Notes under the pieces: generated by a model | What the model saw: only the letters and a program-made list of their open reading frames with translations | Database searches by the model: none | Told to the model about the DNA's origin: nothing | Assembly (NCBI GenBank): GCA_014843695.1 | Contig: CM026395.1 | Coordinates: 48,900,557-48,964,556, forward strand | From: Archivesica marissinica | Taxonomy: Eukaryota > Mollusca > Bivalvia > Venerida > Vesicomyidae | Reading direction: 5' to 3' | Length of the DNA stretch: 64,000 bases | In this document: piece after piece, positions 52,632 to 63,018 of the stretch | Layout: every line of letters starts with the position of its first letter | How positions within the stretch are numbered: the first letter of the stretch is position 1 | Made by a program: the position numbers and the translations under genes

Positions 52632-52860
52632 CAGGGTTCCCTTTGTCTGAATGTTTGTCTGTGCCACTTCTGTCGCAAATTGAAAAAAACTGGAGCCAAT
52701 TTGAAAATCTTGAAGCCAACTAAGAGCCATATAGTTCACATATAAATATTTGAAGCCATGTATTTGACCGAAAGAAAAAATTTGTTCCAAATATTTTCGC
52801 TAATTCACAAAATTTAGCGCCAGTGTTTGTTTTTCGTCATCATTGGCGACAGGAACCCTG
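52632..52860. mobile_element. hAT-like MITE (in intron)
   Basis: Ends CAGGGTTCCCTTTGTCTG and GGCGACAGGAACCCTG form an imperfect terminal inverted repeat starting CAGGG. Length 229 bp, no coding frame. Confidence 0.6.
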
Positions 52861-53284
52861 ATATATCGTCAATGCAGGCCGTGCTTGCCGGTCCACCCAA
52901 AAATAATTTTGCTAAAATGTTTCATAAATTTTTGCTCTGTACAATGCAATCCATCAGTCCATCATAAATAACCATCACAATATACTGCATGCTGCGTGCC
53001 GTAATCAGCAGATACATTGGTGGACAGGGACAGTGGACAAATGGAGCATAAGGCGTGATATCCACATATCATCTTTTTGTATATTTCCAACTTAACGCGG
53101 TAAACGTTACATGTACATACATATAGCTGGAACAAAAGAAAAGGCATGTGTCGTTATTTAAAGCGATACAACTATACTTGCACTAGCCTGGTCAGCAATC
53201 ATTGACAGTAATTGATATGTCTGTTGCTTTGGATAGATATAATATTTTGCATAAAATACAGATAATGTTAAAAATTATTCTCAC

Positions 53285-53620
53285 GTTTGATCCCGAGGCC
53301 TGACTAATAATATGAACAGCCTTTCAGATTGGACTGCCATGATGTCGTGTCGGTGCTTTAACACTGCATGTAACAGAACCAGAAGAGACTCATATTGGCA
53401 ACCAGTAGCTGTTATAAATAAATGCAAGCCAAACAAATCATTAAATAGCAGTTCAATGTCCAGTGGTTAACACAGAGGTTACAGGTTCGATCCCCGCTAT
53501 ACCATAATAAAATGATGATTATCATAATCTTTCGGATGAGACTTTAAACCGACCACCCTGTGTCTATGCTATACACTGTGTGCGTAAAACAAGAGGAGAC
53601 TCTGGAATGTGTGTACATAA
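53285..53620 (+). mobile_element. Two degenerate family A-type SINEs (in intron)
   Basis: First copy 53285-53425: TTTGATCCCGAGGCCTGAC, CTTTCAGATTGGACTGCCAT, GTCGTGTCGGTGCTTTAACA and an eroded tail. Second copy 53455-53620: GTCCAGTGGTTAACACAGAG, B box GGTTCGATCCC (53484), CTTTCGGATGAGACTTTAAA and AGAGGAGACTCTGGAATGTG. Head to tail, same orientation. Confidence 0.65.
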
Positions 53621-54426
53621 GCTTATATACAGGGTAGTTGGTTCAAGTCGTGGTTTCATTACTATGAAGCACGTGATCTTGCGTTCTGTCACGTCTGCAT
53701 GACAGCCAATAAAGACAGTCGATTGTCTGCATCAAACCGTGACAATACCATCATCATAATGGTTTTGCTAACTGGATGGATGTAACAACTGGGTTAAAAA
53801 AAATATTAGTCTTCAAACTGCCACAGTGAAGCCTTGGAAAATTCGGAAATCTACAAAGGTGTACTGGTAAGGCAAAAATTAATGTTGTTGGAGGGAATTG
53901 GTACAGAGAAAAACGACAACAACAACCAATGCAACAACACAGAACAGTGGTTTTCAGCGTCTGGATAACGTTTTATTAATACGTAGCAATTCAAACAGTT
54001 CTTATCCACATACTGATATGGGTCCAGGTGTCGGGAAATCACGTTCACAATCTAAAATTGTTCACAGGGTAACATGCTCCGGACACCCTTGGCCAGGTCG
54101 CCCCTACGGTGCTCCTAATTAGCCAGGCCACTTCCAAACTGCCGGCGATGGCCGTGCAATGGGGGTGGTGTTGACTGCCCTGACCACAGGCCATGACCGA
54201 TTACTTCCAAAATCGAATCACTTTAATATTCATCCTTGACCAACCATCTTTATAGCCACAAAATTTCTTCGGAATGCATCAAGCACATTTCTATTTATCC
54301 TGTATGCACACTGACACACACACAGCTAAATAAGAGACTCCCTGTTCCTGATGTGTTTTTTTTAGAGGGGCGGTCTACATTACAAACCAGTCGAAAATTA
54401 TTCATTTGTTGAATGACATACATGTA

Positions 54427-54598
54427 CAGTCAAACCTGTGTTAGTGGTCACCTTTATTATGCAGCCATCCTGTATTAAGCAGCCAGTTAGCAGATTCCCA
54501 ATATGTTGTTTTATTATACATTTGACCTCTATTAAGCAGACACCTGTGCTAAGCAGCCACTATCTGTGGTTTCCTTGGCTGGCTGCTTAAGACAGGTA
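54427..54598. mobile_element. Small inverted-repeat element (in intron)
   Basis: CAGTCAAACCTGTGTTAGTG at the left pairs imperfectly with GGCTGCTTAAGACAGGT at the right. Inside, (A/T)TTAAGCAGCCA-type units recur at least four times. Similar CAGTCAAACCTGT elements are, to my knowledge, common in invertebrate genomes. Confidence 0.5.
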
Positions 54599-54744
54599 CA
54601 TGCAATTGTAAACATTTAGTTCAAACATTATTATAATATTTTTAATCAATATCTACATCATGTACATTGTAACATTAATAAATACATGAATAGATGGATT
54701 AAATCTAAAGGCATACTACCGGGGTACATAATGTTCACGTGTGT

Positions 54745-55022
54745 TTTATGTTTATTTATCGTCGCTACCGGTTGCCCATATGAGCGACACCTCCTGAAGA
54801 GATTAGTCATTTTAGATTTTGGAGGATAGTGCAATGATACAGACAGAGATCCATTCCAGATTCTCCTTTGGTTCTTTTACGTGCACGGTGTAAAGCACCG
54901 ACACGAGACCTCGGTTTAACATCCCATCTGAAAGACTGTTCATTTAATTAGGGTCAGATGGGGGATCGAACCTGCGATCCCTGGATTACCAGCCCAGCAT
55001 ATTACCACTGGACTACAGATTC
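54745..55022 (-). mobile_element. SINE family A (in intron)
   Basis: Minus strand, well preserved: tail hairpin ATCGTCGCTACCGGTTGCCC near 54759, body, B box GGTTCGATCCC (near 54965) and CCAGTGGTAATATGCTGGGC near 55000. Confidence 0.85.
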
Positions 55023-55173
55023 ATCTGTGTATAATGTTCACAAAGCCCTGTGTTGCTTTTATGATGCTTTTATGATATTTTGTTCACCTGTAATTTTCTC
55101 TAGTTATTTTCTGATAAAGGGAGATAATTAACTATGATTTCGGGGATTGTTTTCTACAACTTTATATTTCCAG

Positions 55174-55806
55174 GAGACGCAGGGTGATGATGCAAGAAAT
55201 TTGAAATCTGCTCATATACAAACAGTGCCAGTAGCCTTCCAGTCTGTGCAGGATGCACCGGCACCCTTCCAGTCTGTGCAGGATGCACCGGTACCCTTCC
55301 GGTCTGTGCAGGATGCACCGGTACCCTTCTCGTCTGTGCAGGACACGTCTGTACCATTCCTGTCTGTGCCGGATGCACCGGTACCCTTCCAGTCTGTGCA
55401 GGATGCACCGGTACCCTTCCAGTCTGTGCAGGATGCACCGGTACCCTTCCGGTCTGTGCAGGATGCACCGGTACCCTTCCAGTCTGTGCAGGATGCACCG
55501 GTACCCTTCCGGTCTGTGCAGGATGCACCGGTACCCTTTCCATCTGTGCAGGATGCACCGGTACCCTTCTCGTCTGTGCAGGATGCACCGGTACCCTTCC
55601 GGTCTGTGCAGGATGCACCGGTACCCTTCTCGTCTGTGCAGGATGCACCGGTACCCTTCCCGTCTGTGCAGGACACGTCTGTACCATTCCCGTCTGTGCA
55701 GGATGCACCGGTACCCTTCCAGTCTGTGCAGGACGCGCCGGTACCCTACCAGAATGAAGAGTACTCGCAATCAGTGTTGCCTGTTATGGATAATTCCCCT
55801 ATCCAG
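55174..55806 (+). CDS. Repeat exon of the zinc-finger gene (VPFQSVQDAP x17)
   Basis: Acceptor TTTATATTTCCAG and donor CAG/GTATAT bound 633 bp (211 codons, phase 0 to 0). It starts ETQGDDARNLKSAHIQTVPV, then 17 copies of a 10-residue unit (VPFQSVQDAP; position 4 is Q, R, S, P or L), then YQNEEYSQSVLPVMDNSPIQ. The 30-bp DNA unit keeps the frame throughout, and substitutions fall mainly at one residue. A disordered Pro/Gln/Val-rich linker or transactivation segment is a reasonable guess. If the donor were not used, the frame would end at 55859. Confidence 0.75.
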
Positions 55807-56014
55807 GTATATCAAATTCACAATCCACTCCAGTTTCTACTGCAAGGTTGGGGTAATTAGTTGAAAAATAAAGTTATAGATTACAGGGCGCAAGGAACAT
55901 CTTCAAAATAGTGAGTGGTTTATGGTACAATGTGTATAAGGGAAAAGTTTGTTGAATCAGCAAACGTCCCCAATATCATACATGTATGTTCTATATGAAA
56001 ATCACTGGGAGACT

Positions 56015-56297
56015 CGGGGTTCGAGGTAGACCCAAATGTTTGGGAGAAGTGAGGAGGCGCGTGATTGCGTCATATAATGGTATTATTTCATAATTGGGTT
56101 AAGATACAAAATATGACCATTAAATACAATATTTAAATAGAATGAGTGCTTTACAATGGCCACTGCATCATAACTGGACAATATTTTGTCTGAAAATTGT
56201 GATAACATTTTATTTATGGAGAAGTGGTGACCCCAGGAGCGAAGTCAGGGTCCCAAGGGTGACTATTTCACCCAGGTCGCCCTAGAATGAGCCCCGG
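56015..56297. mobile_element. hAT-like MITE, family G copy 1 (in intron)
   Basis: Shares with copies at 56332 and 56964: TTTGGGAGAAGTGAG, GACCATTAAATACAA, GAGTGCTTTA-AATGG, GACAATATTTTGT, GCGAAGTCAGGGTC and GAATGAGCCCCGG. The left end (CGGGGTTCGAGGTAG) is diverged. Confidence 0.65.
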
Positions 56298-56331
56298 GTG
56301 CTGACTATTCATAGTCATCCTCTAACTTAAA

Positions 56332-56606
56332 CGGGGTTCATTCTAGGTCAGAATTTTTGGGAGAAGTGAGAAAGCGCGTGATCGCTTCCTTAAATGGTGT
56401 TCTTTAATATACTTCTGCAAAATAGGGGTTAAAATGCACAGTACAACCATTAAATACAACATTTGAATAGAAGGAGTGCTTTATAATGGGCCAGTGTATC
56501 TTACTAGACAACATTTTGTTTGAGCGAGAATTGGGGCCCCCAGAGGGCGAAGTCAGGGTCCATAGGGCGACAATTTCGCCCACATCGCCCTCTAAAATGA
56601 TCCCTG
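56332..56606. mobile_element. hAT-like MITE, family G copy 2 (in intron)
   Basis: Left end CGGGGTTCATTCTAGGTCAG, right end CTCTAAAATGATCCCTG. Same orientation as copy 1. It ends 6 bp before the TTAA-type element at 56612. Confidence 0.65.
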
Positions 56607-56611
56607 ACTTA

Positions 56612-56945
56612 AAGCGACATACATGTACATCGGTGAAAAAAGCAATTTCTACAGAATGTAATTTCCTATTGTATGATTTTGTCCAAATTTCAACTAATAA
56701 ACAAACGTTGTATATGACGTTTGTTGACATAACAAGTTAGTTTAAATAAGGTAAAATCCATACGTAACACAACACATGTATCCTGAATAAAAACATTTAT
56801 GGCACAGATATATTATATCTCACATTTGTGCAAACACATATATATTTTTAGACAAATCTGATTTAAATTATTTCTAAACAAAAACACTGTTTATTGATTG
56901 GAAATTAGTGTTGAATTTTTTCGGATTAATTTGTGGTAGCAATGT
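56612..56945. mobile_element. TTAA-type MITE, truncated copy (in intron)
   Basis: Starts CTTAAAGCGACATAC and follows the reversed sequence of the full copy at 29063-29581 (AGCAATTTCTAC, AACAAACGTTG, TGTTGACATAACAA, GTATCCTGAATAA, ATATCTCACATTTGTGC, ACTGTTTATTGATT) to about 56945, lacking the last ~40 bp and the second terminal repeat. Confidence 0.7.
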
Positions 56946-56963
56946 TAAATAATAAGTTAAAAC

Positions 56964-57223
56964 CAGGGGTCATTCTAGATCAGAATTTTTGGGAGAAGTG
57001 AGAAAGCATCCTTAAATGGTGTTATTGAATAAATTTCAACAAAATATGATTAAAATGCACAGTATGACCATTAAATACAACATTTGAATAGAAGGAGTGC
57101 TTTATAATGGGCAGTGTAGCTTACTGGACAAAATTTTGTATGAAAATTGTAAAAATATAGTTGGCAAAGTCAGGGTCTTCAGGGCGACTATTTCGCCCAA
57201 CTCTCCCGCAAGAATGAACCCTG
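56964..57223. mobile_element. hAT-like MITE, family G copy 3 (in intron)
   Basis: The best-preserved ends: CAGGGGTCATTCTAGATCAG and CAAGAATGAACCCTG, an inverted repeat of about 14 bp. Length 260 bp. Same orientation as copies 1 and 2. Confidence 0.7.
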
Positions 57224-57365
57224 GAAAGCACACATATTTTGCGACAGGGTAACTACCATTTACAAAGTTATTCATGATTTTATAAATAAATGCATAAACG
57301 GAGGAAATTTACAAATAAAAATTTCACAAAACCTGTAAATGATTTATAATGCCAACAAATAGAAT

Positions 57366-57492
57366 TTGTAAATTACATCCCTTTATATCCGGATATTTGT
57401 AAATTACATCCCTTTATATCCGGATATTTGTAAATTACATCCCTTTATATCCGGATATTTGTAAATTACATCCCTTTATATCCGGATATTTA
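57366..57492. repeat. 31-bp minisatellite, ~4 copies (in intron)
   Basis: ATTTGTAAATTACATCCCTT-TATATCCGGAT units repeat every 31 bp without change. Confidence 0.9.
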
Positions 57493-57544
57493 TTTACAAA
57501 ATCACCAATAACATTGTCAATGGCTGGTTACTAGATTTACCAAT

Positions 57545-57752
57545 CAGATAAGTATGGAGCTCTCGGGTTCGAGCCCCGCTCAGACCGTGTCTCATTTATA
57601 TGAAAAAGTTGGCAGTTTCTTACGGAGGTTGGTGCACCAAGTACTGGTTAACCGCTGGAGCCTGCCCAGGAAAGGTGTTGTTAGGTAAACTGCCCGTCGC
57701 TCAAATGGAAAACCGGTAGTGTCGTTAAATAAACTTAAATTAAAAAAATGGA
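57545..57752 (+). mobile_element. SINE family B (in intron)
   Basis: B box GGTTCGAGCCC (57567), CTCAGACCGTGTCTCATTTA, TTACGGAGGTTGGTGCACCA, GGAAAGGTGTTGTTAGGTAA and the tail CGTCGCTCAAATGG..ACCGG-TAGTGTCGTTAAATAAAC. The other copy is at 5888-6080. Confidence 0.8.
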
Positions 57753-57877
57753 GCTCTCTAAGCAGGAGGGCATAAGGGTCATACTGATCGTACATGTATA
57801 ACTAATATTCTAAAATCCAGTTTTCTCTCGTAGCCTCATTCCGTTGTAAATTATGTAACGTTGTTTTTTATTTTTAG

Positions 57878-57971
57878 GGATCTGTGTCAGATAAAGTGTC
57901 TGTCCAGTTGAGTGAAGATGGTTCTACTATAGGATACTATCCAGTTACACATAACGAAAGCCCAGATGCTG
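57878..57971 (+). CDS. Short exon of the zinc-finger gene
   Basis: Acceptor GTTTTTTATTTTTAG and donor CTG/GTAGTT bound 94 bp encoding GSVSDKVSVQLSEDGSTIGY and YPVTHNESPDA plus one base. The entry phase (0) fits the end of the exon at 55806 and the exit phase (1) fits the start at 60686, where the junction codon becomes Gly. The three-exon phase agreement is the main reason to believe these exons belong together. No recognised domain. Confidence 0.65.
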
Positions 57972-58029
57972 GTAGTTATTTATATACTGCATTTCACGTT
58001 ATATTCACCTATCTTTGTTTCGCAAATTA

Positions 58030-58260
58030 TTTCGCTCACATGCGACTTCGCTGACTACATCGGTGAAAAAAGCAAATTTCTACAGAATGTAATTTCCTAT
58101 TGTATGATTTTGTCCAAATTTCTGCGTATTTCAACTAATAAACAAACGTTGTATATGACGTTTGTTGACATAACAAGTTAGTTTAAATAAGGTAAAATCC
58201 ATACGTGTATCCTAAATAACAACATTTATGGTACATATATATTATATCTCACTTTATTTT
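58030..58260. mobile_element. TTAA-type MITE, partial copy (in intron)
   Basis: From GACTACATCGGTGAAAAAAG on, nearly identical to the copy at 56612 (AAGCAAATTTCTACAGAATG, AACAAACGTTGTATATGACG, TTAGTTTAAATAAGGTAAAA) until about 58260. The terminal repeat is eroded (GCGACTTCGCTGAC). Confidence 0.7.
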
Positions 58261-58932
58261 TGGACAAATCTGATCTGTTGATGTGTAAAGTTGTGTAAAA
58301 CCCAAATTTGGCAGACAATTGAATAATGCTATTGTATGTTTACCGTTATACATACAAGAATATTATCCAGATTTAATTATCGTCTTCCTCCGTACATATA
58401 TTAGTCATTTTATTTCTTGAGGATATTGCAGGATACGGAAGACACTCCAATTCCGGAAGCATTCTTTTATATGCCTTGTGAATAACACTGATACATGAAG
58501 CTTCGATTTATAGTCCTCAATGAAAGACTTAATATTATTCATCTTAGGGACATACGTGGGAGATTGGACCTTCAATCCCTGGATTTGCAGTCTAATTTGT
58601 TTTAACACTGGACAACTGAACCGTCTTCTTTCAGTTTTATCGCAATTGATATTGGAAGTCGCGATTTAAATTTGATTTTCCAGATACAAATTTATTTATT
58701 TCATTGGGAATATTTTACGATTATAAACTGGGTCTTCTTGATATCTCGTTTAAATACATGTGTTTTCGATAGATCTCCATTATATATGTATATCGTAGTA
58801 CAATTATAAACTGTATTTTCCAGATATATAGTTAAATACATGGTGTCCAGATTTACAAAATATCATATTAAGCAATCTGTGATCGATATAAATGTGGATT
58901 TTTTAGATATCTCATTTAACCATCTTTGCATG

Positions 58933-59132
58933 ATTGTATATAGGGAGGGGCCTCTGCGACTGTGTTGTTACGGTTGTATATAGGGAGGAGCCTCTGCGAC
59001 TGTGTTGTTACGGTTGTATATAGGGAGGGGCCTCTGCGACTGTGTTGTTACGGTTGTATATAGGGAGGGGCCTCTGCGACTGTGTTGTTACGGTTGTATA
59101 TAGGGAGGGGCCTCTGCGACTGTGTTGTTACG
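58933..59132. repeat. 40-bp minisatellite, 5 copies (in intron)
   Basis: TTGTATATAGGGAGGGGCCT-CTGCGACTGTGTTGTTACGG repeats five times with a single change (GGAGGAG in the second copy). Confidence 0.93.
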
Positions 59133-59900
59133 GTCATTGACTTCAAATCACTTGCTCCTCACCACTGTAGGTTCAAATCCGACTGCATGTGTTGAATTTT
59201 TTCACGTTAGGATGCTATCCAGCAGGCTTGCTGAAGGTCGATGGTTCTACCCGGGTGCTTGTCCATGCCCGAAATACTGCTCGAAGCGATGGTTCTACCT
59301 GGGTGCTTGTCCATGCCCGAAATACTGCTCGAAGCGATGGTTCTACCTGAGTGCTTGTCCATGCCCGAAATACTGCTCGAAGCGATGGTTCTACCCGGGT
59401 GCTTGTCCATGCCCGAAATACTGCTCGAAGCGATGGTTCTACCTGAGTGCTTGTCCATGCCCGAAATACTGCTCGAAGCGATGGTTCTACCCGGGTGCTT
59501 GTCCATGCCCGAAATACTGCTCGAAGCGATGGTTCTACCCGGGTGCTTGTCCATGCCCGAAATACTGCTCGAAGCGATGGTTCTACCTGGGTGCTTGTCC
59601 ATGCCCGAAATACTGCTCGAAGCGATGGTTCTACCTGAGTGCTTGTCCATGCCCGAAATACTGCTCGAAGCGATGGTTCTACCTGGGTGCTTGTCCATGC
59701 CCGAAATACTGCTCGAAGCGATGGTTCTACCCGGGTGCTTGTCCATGCCCGAAATACTGCTCGAAGCGATGGTTCTACCCGGGTGCTTGTCCATGATTAG
59801 TCCATGAAATACTGGGGAGCACCCAAAGTCTATATGACAAAAGATGTTGGTGCCACTTTAAACCCCCAAACAAAGAAACCATTGAACATGTATAACTTAG
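59133..59900 (+). mobile_element. tRNA-derived SINE, family E, with an internal satellite expansion
   Basis: A B box (GGTTCAAATCC, 59171) is followed by GACTGCATGTGTTGAATTTT, a CCAGCAGGCTTGCTGAAGGT block and GGTTCTACCCGGGTGCTTGT, the order I know from a common molluscan SINE type. The GGTTCTACCCGGGTGC...CCCGAAATACTG segment is then amplified (59246-59795). After it the SINE-like sequence resumes (GGGGAGCACCC, AGTCTATATGAC). Confidence 0.7.
59246..59797. repeat. 48-bp satellite inside a SINE, ~11.5 copies (in intron)
   Basis: GATGGTTCTACCCGGGTGCT-TGTCCATGCCCGAAATACTG-CTCGAAGC repeats every 48 bp. A 224-residue frame with four Cys per unit (WFYPGACPCPKYCSKR) is open here, but the array lies between exons of the zinc-finger gene and derives from a SINE, so I treat it as non-coding. 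Confidence 0.93.
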
Positions 59901-60324
59901 AATCCGTCCGCCCGTTTCACCAATATGTACAACCATACTGCCTCTTTGACCGATCGTTGTAATTTAGCAAAATTTACAAGGGGGCTACCCCCAAATTACC
60001 CCCTCCTGGACCTCATTGGGACTCAAAATGCACCCCGCCCCTTTTCTGATGCACCCTGCCCTTTTTTGCACTCTAGAATAAACCCTAGTCTACAATAGAT
60101 CGATGTACATGTAGGTTTCATTCAAGTACTATAATGTACTGTACTGTACATGCAAGGCCACAGTATACAAAATAAACTATCAAAGTCATTTGCATTGCCA
60201 GGAGTGTAACTATGTGTTATTGATTGGAAATGTGATATTTTGATGTGACATTCTAAATCTTATCTGGTGTTTCTTCCCTTTCATCGGTGTACTTATGGGA
60301 TTATGGGATTTATAAATGTTTGAG

Positions 60325-60545
60325 GGTAGCTTCTCACCAATGCAACCCGGGCTCGATCCTCAGACCGTGTAGTATGTGAGATTGTGTGGTGGTCACCAGA
60401 TCGGACAGGTGGGTTTTCTCCGGGTACTCCGGTTTCCTTCCACACTAAAGACCACATATACGCATTCATCTGCGCCAACAGGAGTGATTAATATAAGTTG
60501 TTAAAACTTGTTTCGCAATCGTAAAATAAATAAAGTTTAAACTTT
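60325..60545 (+). mobile_element. SINE family C (in intron)
   Basis: GCTTCTCACCAATGCAACCC, B box GGCTCGATCCTC, CAGATCGGACAGGTGGGTTT, CTCCGGTTTCCTTCCACAC and the tail TAAAACTTGTTTCGCAATCG-TAAAATAAATAAAG. Confidence 0.8.
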
Positions 60546-60685
60546 AATGGAAATATAAATGTGGGTTTTCCAAATATCTCATTTAGCAATCTTGTATGTT
60601 TATGAAAGTGGATATCTCATATTATAGTAATCTTTTACCCGATATCTTGCTTAGCAATGTGTTACAATTATACATTTTCTTACAG

Positions 60686-62335
60686 GCATTGCTCCCATCG
60701 CACAGCACCAGTATGTGATATTGCCGTGCCCAGAGGATGATCAGGTCATATGTAGCCCACATGACCAAACTGATTCGCAAATCTACTCGCATACTGATTC
60801 GCAGACTGATTCGCAAATCTACTCGCAGACTGATTCCCAGACGTACTCGCAGACTGATTCGCAGACCTATCCACGGCCTAAGTCCAAGACTGATTCCCAG
60901 ACCTACCCACAAACTGATTCACAGACCTACGCACAAACTGATTCCCAGACCTACCCACAAACTGATTCCCAGACCTACCCACAAACTGATTCACAGACCT
61001 ACGCACAAACTGATTCCCAGACCTACCCACAAACTGATTCACAGACCTACGCACAAACTGATTCCCAGACCTACCCACAAACTGATTCCCAGACCTACCC
61101 ACAAACTGATTCCCAGACATACCCACAAACTGATTCCCAGACCTACCCACAAACTGATTCCCAGACATACCCACAAACTGATTCCCAGACCTACCCACAA
61201 ACTGATTCCCAGACCTACCCACAAACTGATTCCCAGACATACTCGCAGACCGATTCCCAGACCTACCCACAAACTGATTCCCAGACCTACCCACAAACTG
61301 AATCCCAGACATACTCGCAGACCGATTCCCAGACCTACCCACAAACTGATTCCCAGACATACTCGCAGACTGATTCCCAGACATACTCGCAGACTGATTC
61401 CCAGACCTACCCACAAACTGATTCCCAGACCTACCCACAAACTGATTCCCAGACATACCCACAAACTGATTCCCAGACCTACCCACAAACTGATTCCCAG
61501 ACCTACCCACAAACTGAATCCCAGACATACTCGCAGACCGATTCCCAGACCTACCCACAAACTGATTCCCAGACCTACCCACAAACTGAATCCCAGACAT
61601 ACTCGCAGACCGATTCCCAGACCTACCCACAAACTGAATCCCAGACATACTCGCAGACCGATTCCCAGATCTACTCTACCCTCGAAACAGTCTACACTCT
61701 CAATTCTCACACTATACACCAATCTACCGATCAGGTACAAACCTCTATTCAAACTGAACAACCAATAAACTATTATAAAAGAAATGTTGCTGTGGAATCA
61801 GGCATCTACATAAGTGAACCATTCCAGGAAACTGACAACACTAGAATAGAAGACCAGTCCACAGACTGCATCATCAATGACAGCTCACAAGAACCAGTCT
61901 GCAACAACACCACTGGCGAAAACCTACAACCAGTCAATTATAGTAAAAACAATTTGTTACAAGATGAAAACTCTGAGGTTATAAATTTATTGCAAACTGA
62001 TCAACCAGTGGTTATTCAAAATTTGAACAACCTGAATTTACAGCAGACTGGCATACCAGTTGATCATTTAAATGGGACTCTTCAGTCAGAGTTTGATGAA
62101 TCAAAGAAGCAGTCAATGTCAATATTAAGGGAACATTTGATTGGTGCAGAGTATAAGATGGTAGTGAAAACAGCCACACCAAAGGTTGGGGTTAAAAATG
62201 TACAGATCACCAAGCTGCCACCAACATCCCAAACCAAAGATGGAATGATGTGGACAAGAACTTTTCCCAAACCTCAAAATAAACCAGCAAAGTTGCAGTA
62301 TACAATCAACGATATAGACAAGGCTCCGAAACCAT
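60686..62335 (+). CDS. Large repeat exon of the zinc-finger gene (TDSQTYPQ x~38)
   Basis: Acceptor CATTTTCTTACAG and donor CCAT/GTAAGT bound 1650 bp, in phase 1 at both ends. It opens GIAPIAQHQYVILPCPEDDQ, then about 38 copies of an 8-residue unit (TDSQTYPQ; variants TYSQ, TYAQ, TESQ) from a 24-bp DNA repeat. Then come about 190 residues of non-repetitive sequence, Gln/Asn/Thr-rich (TSIQTEQPINYYKRNVAVES) and ending in a more ordered-looking part (LREHLIGAEYKMVVKTATPK, VQITKLPPTSQTKDGMMWTR, LQYTINDIDKAPKP). The unique tail makes a coding role more credible than for the other arrays. Further exons, perhaps with more zinc fingers, must lie beyond the window. Confidence 0.75.
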
Positions 62336-62631
62336 GTAAGTAATTTAAATAAGGGTATAAGAGATTCCGTCAACTTTCAATTGTGCAATTCCCATTACCA
62401 GTTCATCAATTTCGGTGATTTCTGAATAAAATATCACACCTCGACTAATTGGTATGGCAGTTTGGTCCAAGGTGACTGACCACCGCGCCAATAGCGCAGA
62501 AATATGGAAACATTCTGATTTTCAGCATTATTTAGTAGTTAGCATTGTTAATTAGTGCTAATTAAGCTTATTGTGAAAAGTCTCTCACCATACAATATTA
62601 CTATTCAGAGATTTAATTCTACAACACAGAT

Positions 62632-62922
62632 GGATCTGTAGTCCAGTGGTAACACGCTGGACTGGTAATCCATGGATCGCAGGTTCGATCCCCCGTCTGA
62701 CCCTAATAAAATTAATAGTCTCAGATTGGACTTTAAACCAAGGTCTCGTGTCGGTGCTGTACACCATGCATGTAAAAGAACCAGAGAAGACCCTGGAATG
62801 GGTCTCTGTCTGTATCATTGCACTATCCTCCAAAAATCTAAAATGACTAATCTCTTCAGGAGGCGTCGCTCATATGGGCAACCGGTAGCGACGATAACTA
62901 AACGTAAAACACACACATAATT
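62632..62922 (+). mobile_element. SINE family A (in intron), best-preserved head
   Basis: GTAGTCCAGTGGTAACACGC (A-box region, 62639), B box GGTTCGATCCC (62683), CAGATTGGACTTTAAACC, GTGCTGTACACCATGCATGT, and the tail CGTCGCTCATATGGGCAACC plus AGCGACG. It ends TAAAACACACACA. Confidence 0.9.
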
Positions 62923-63018
62923 CTACAACGCATAATTGATGAAACTTCTCTGTTAAGTTGACGGAACATCCTGCAATCTTAAATAAACTAGAAAATAACC
63001 AATGCCATCACACATGCC

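Noticed and set aside
56486..58181. Two related short proteins ending in STNKQTLYMTFVDITS
   Set aside because: Both are parts of TTAA-type MITE copies; the similarity is that of the element, not of a gene family.
59122..59796. A 224-codon Cys-rich repeat protein (WFYPGACPCPKYCSKR units), resembling a secreted peptide
   Set aside because: The DNA is an amplified part of a SINE and lies in an intron of the phase-consistent zinc-finger gene; other frames are open as well.
62639..62700. tRNA gene
   Set aside because: A and B boxes are present, but there is no matching acceptor stem, and a SINE body and tail follow. The same applies to the heads at 9313, 34695, 34785, 40857 and 57545.
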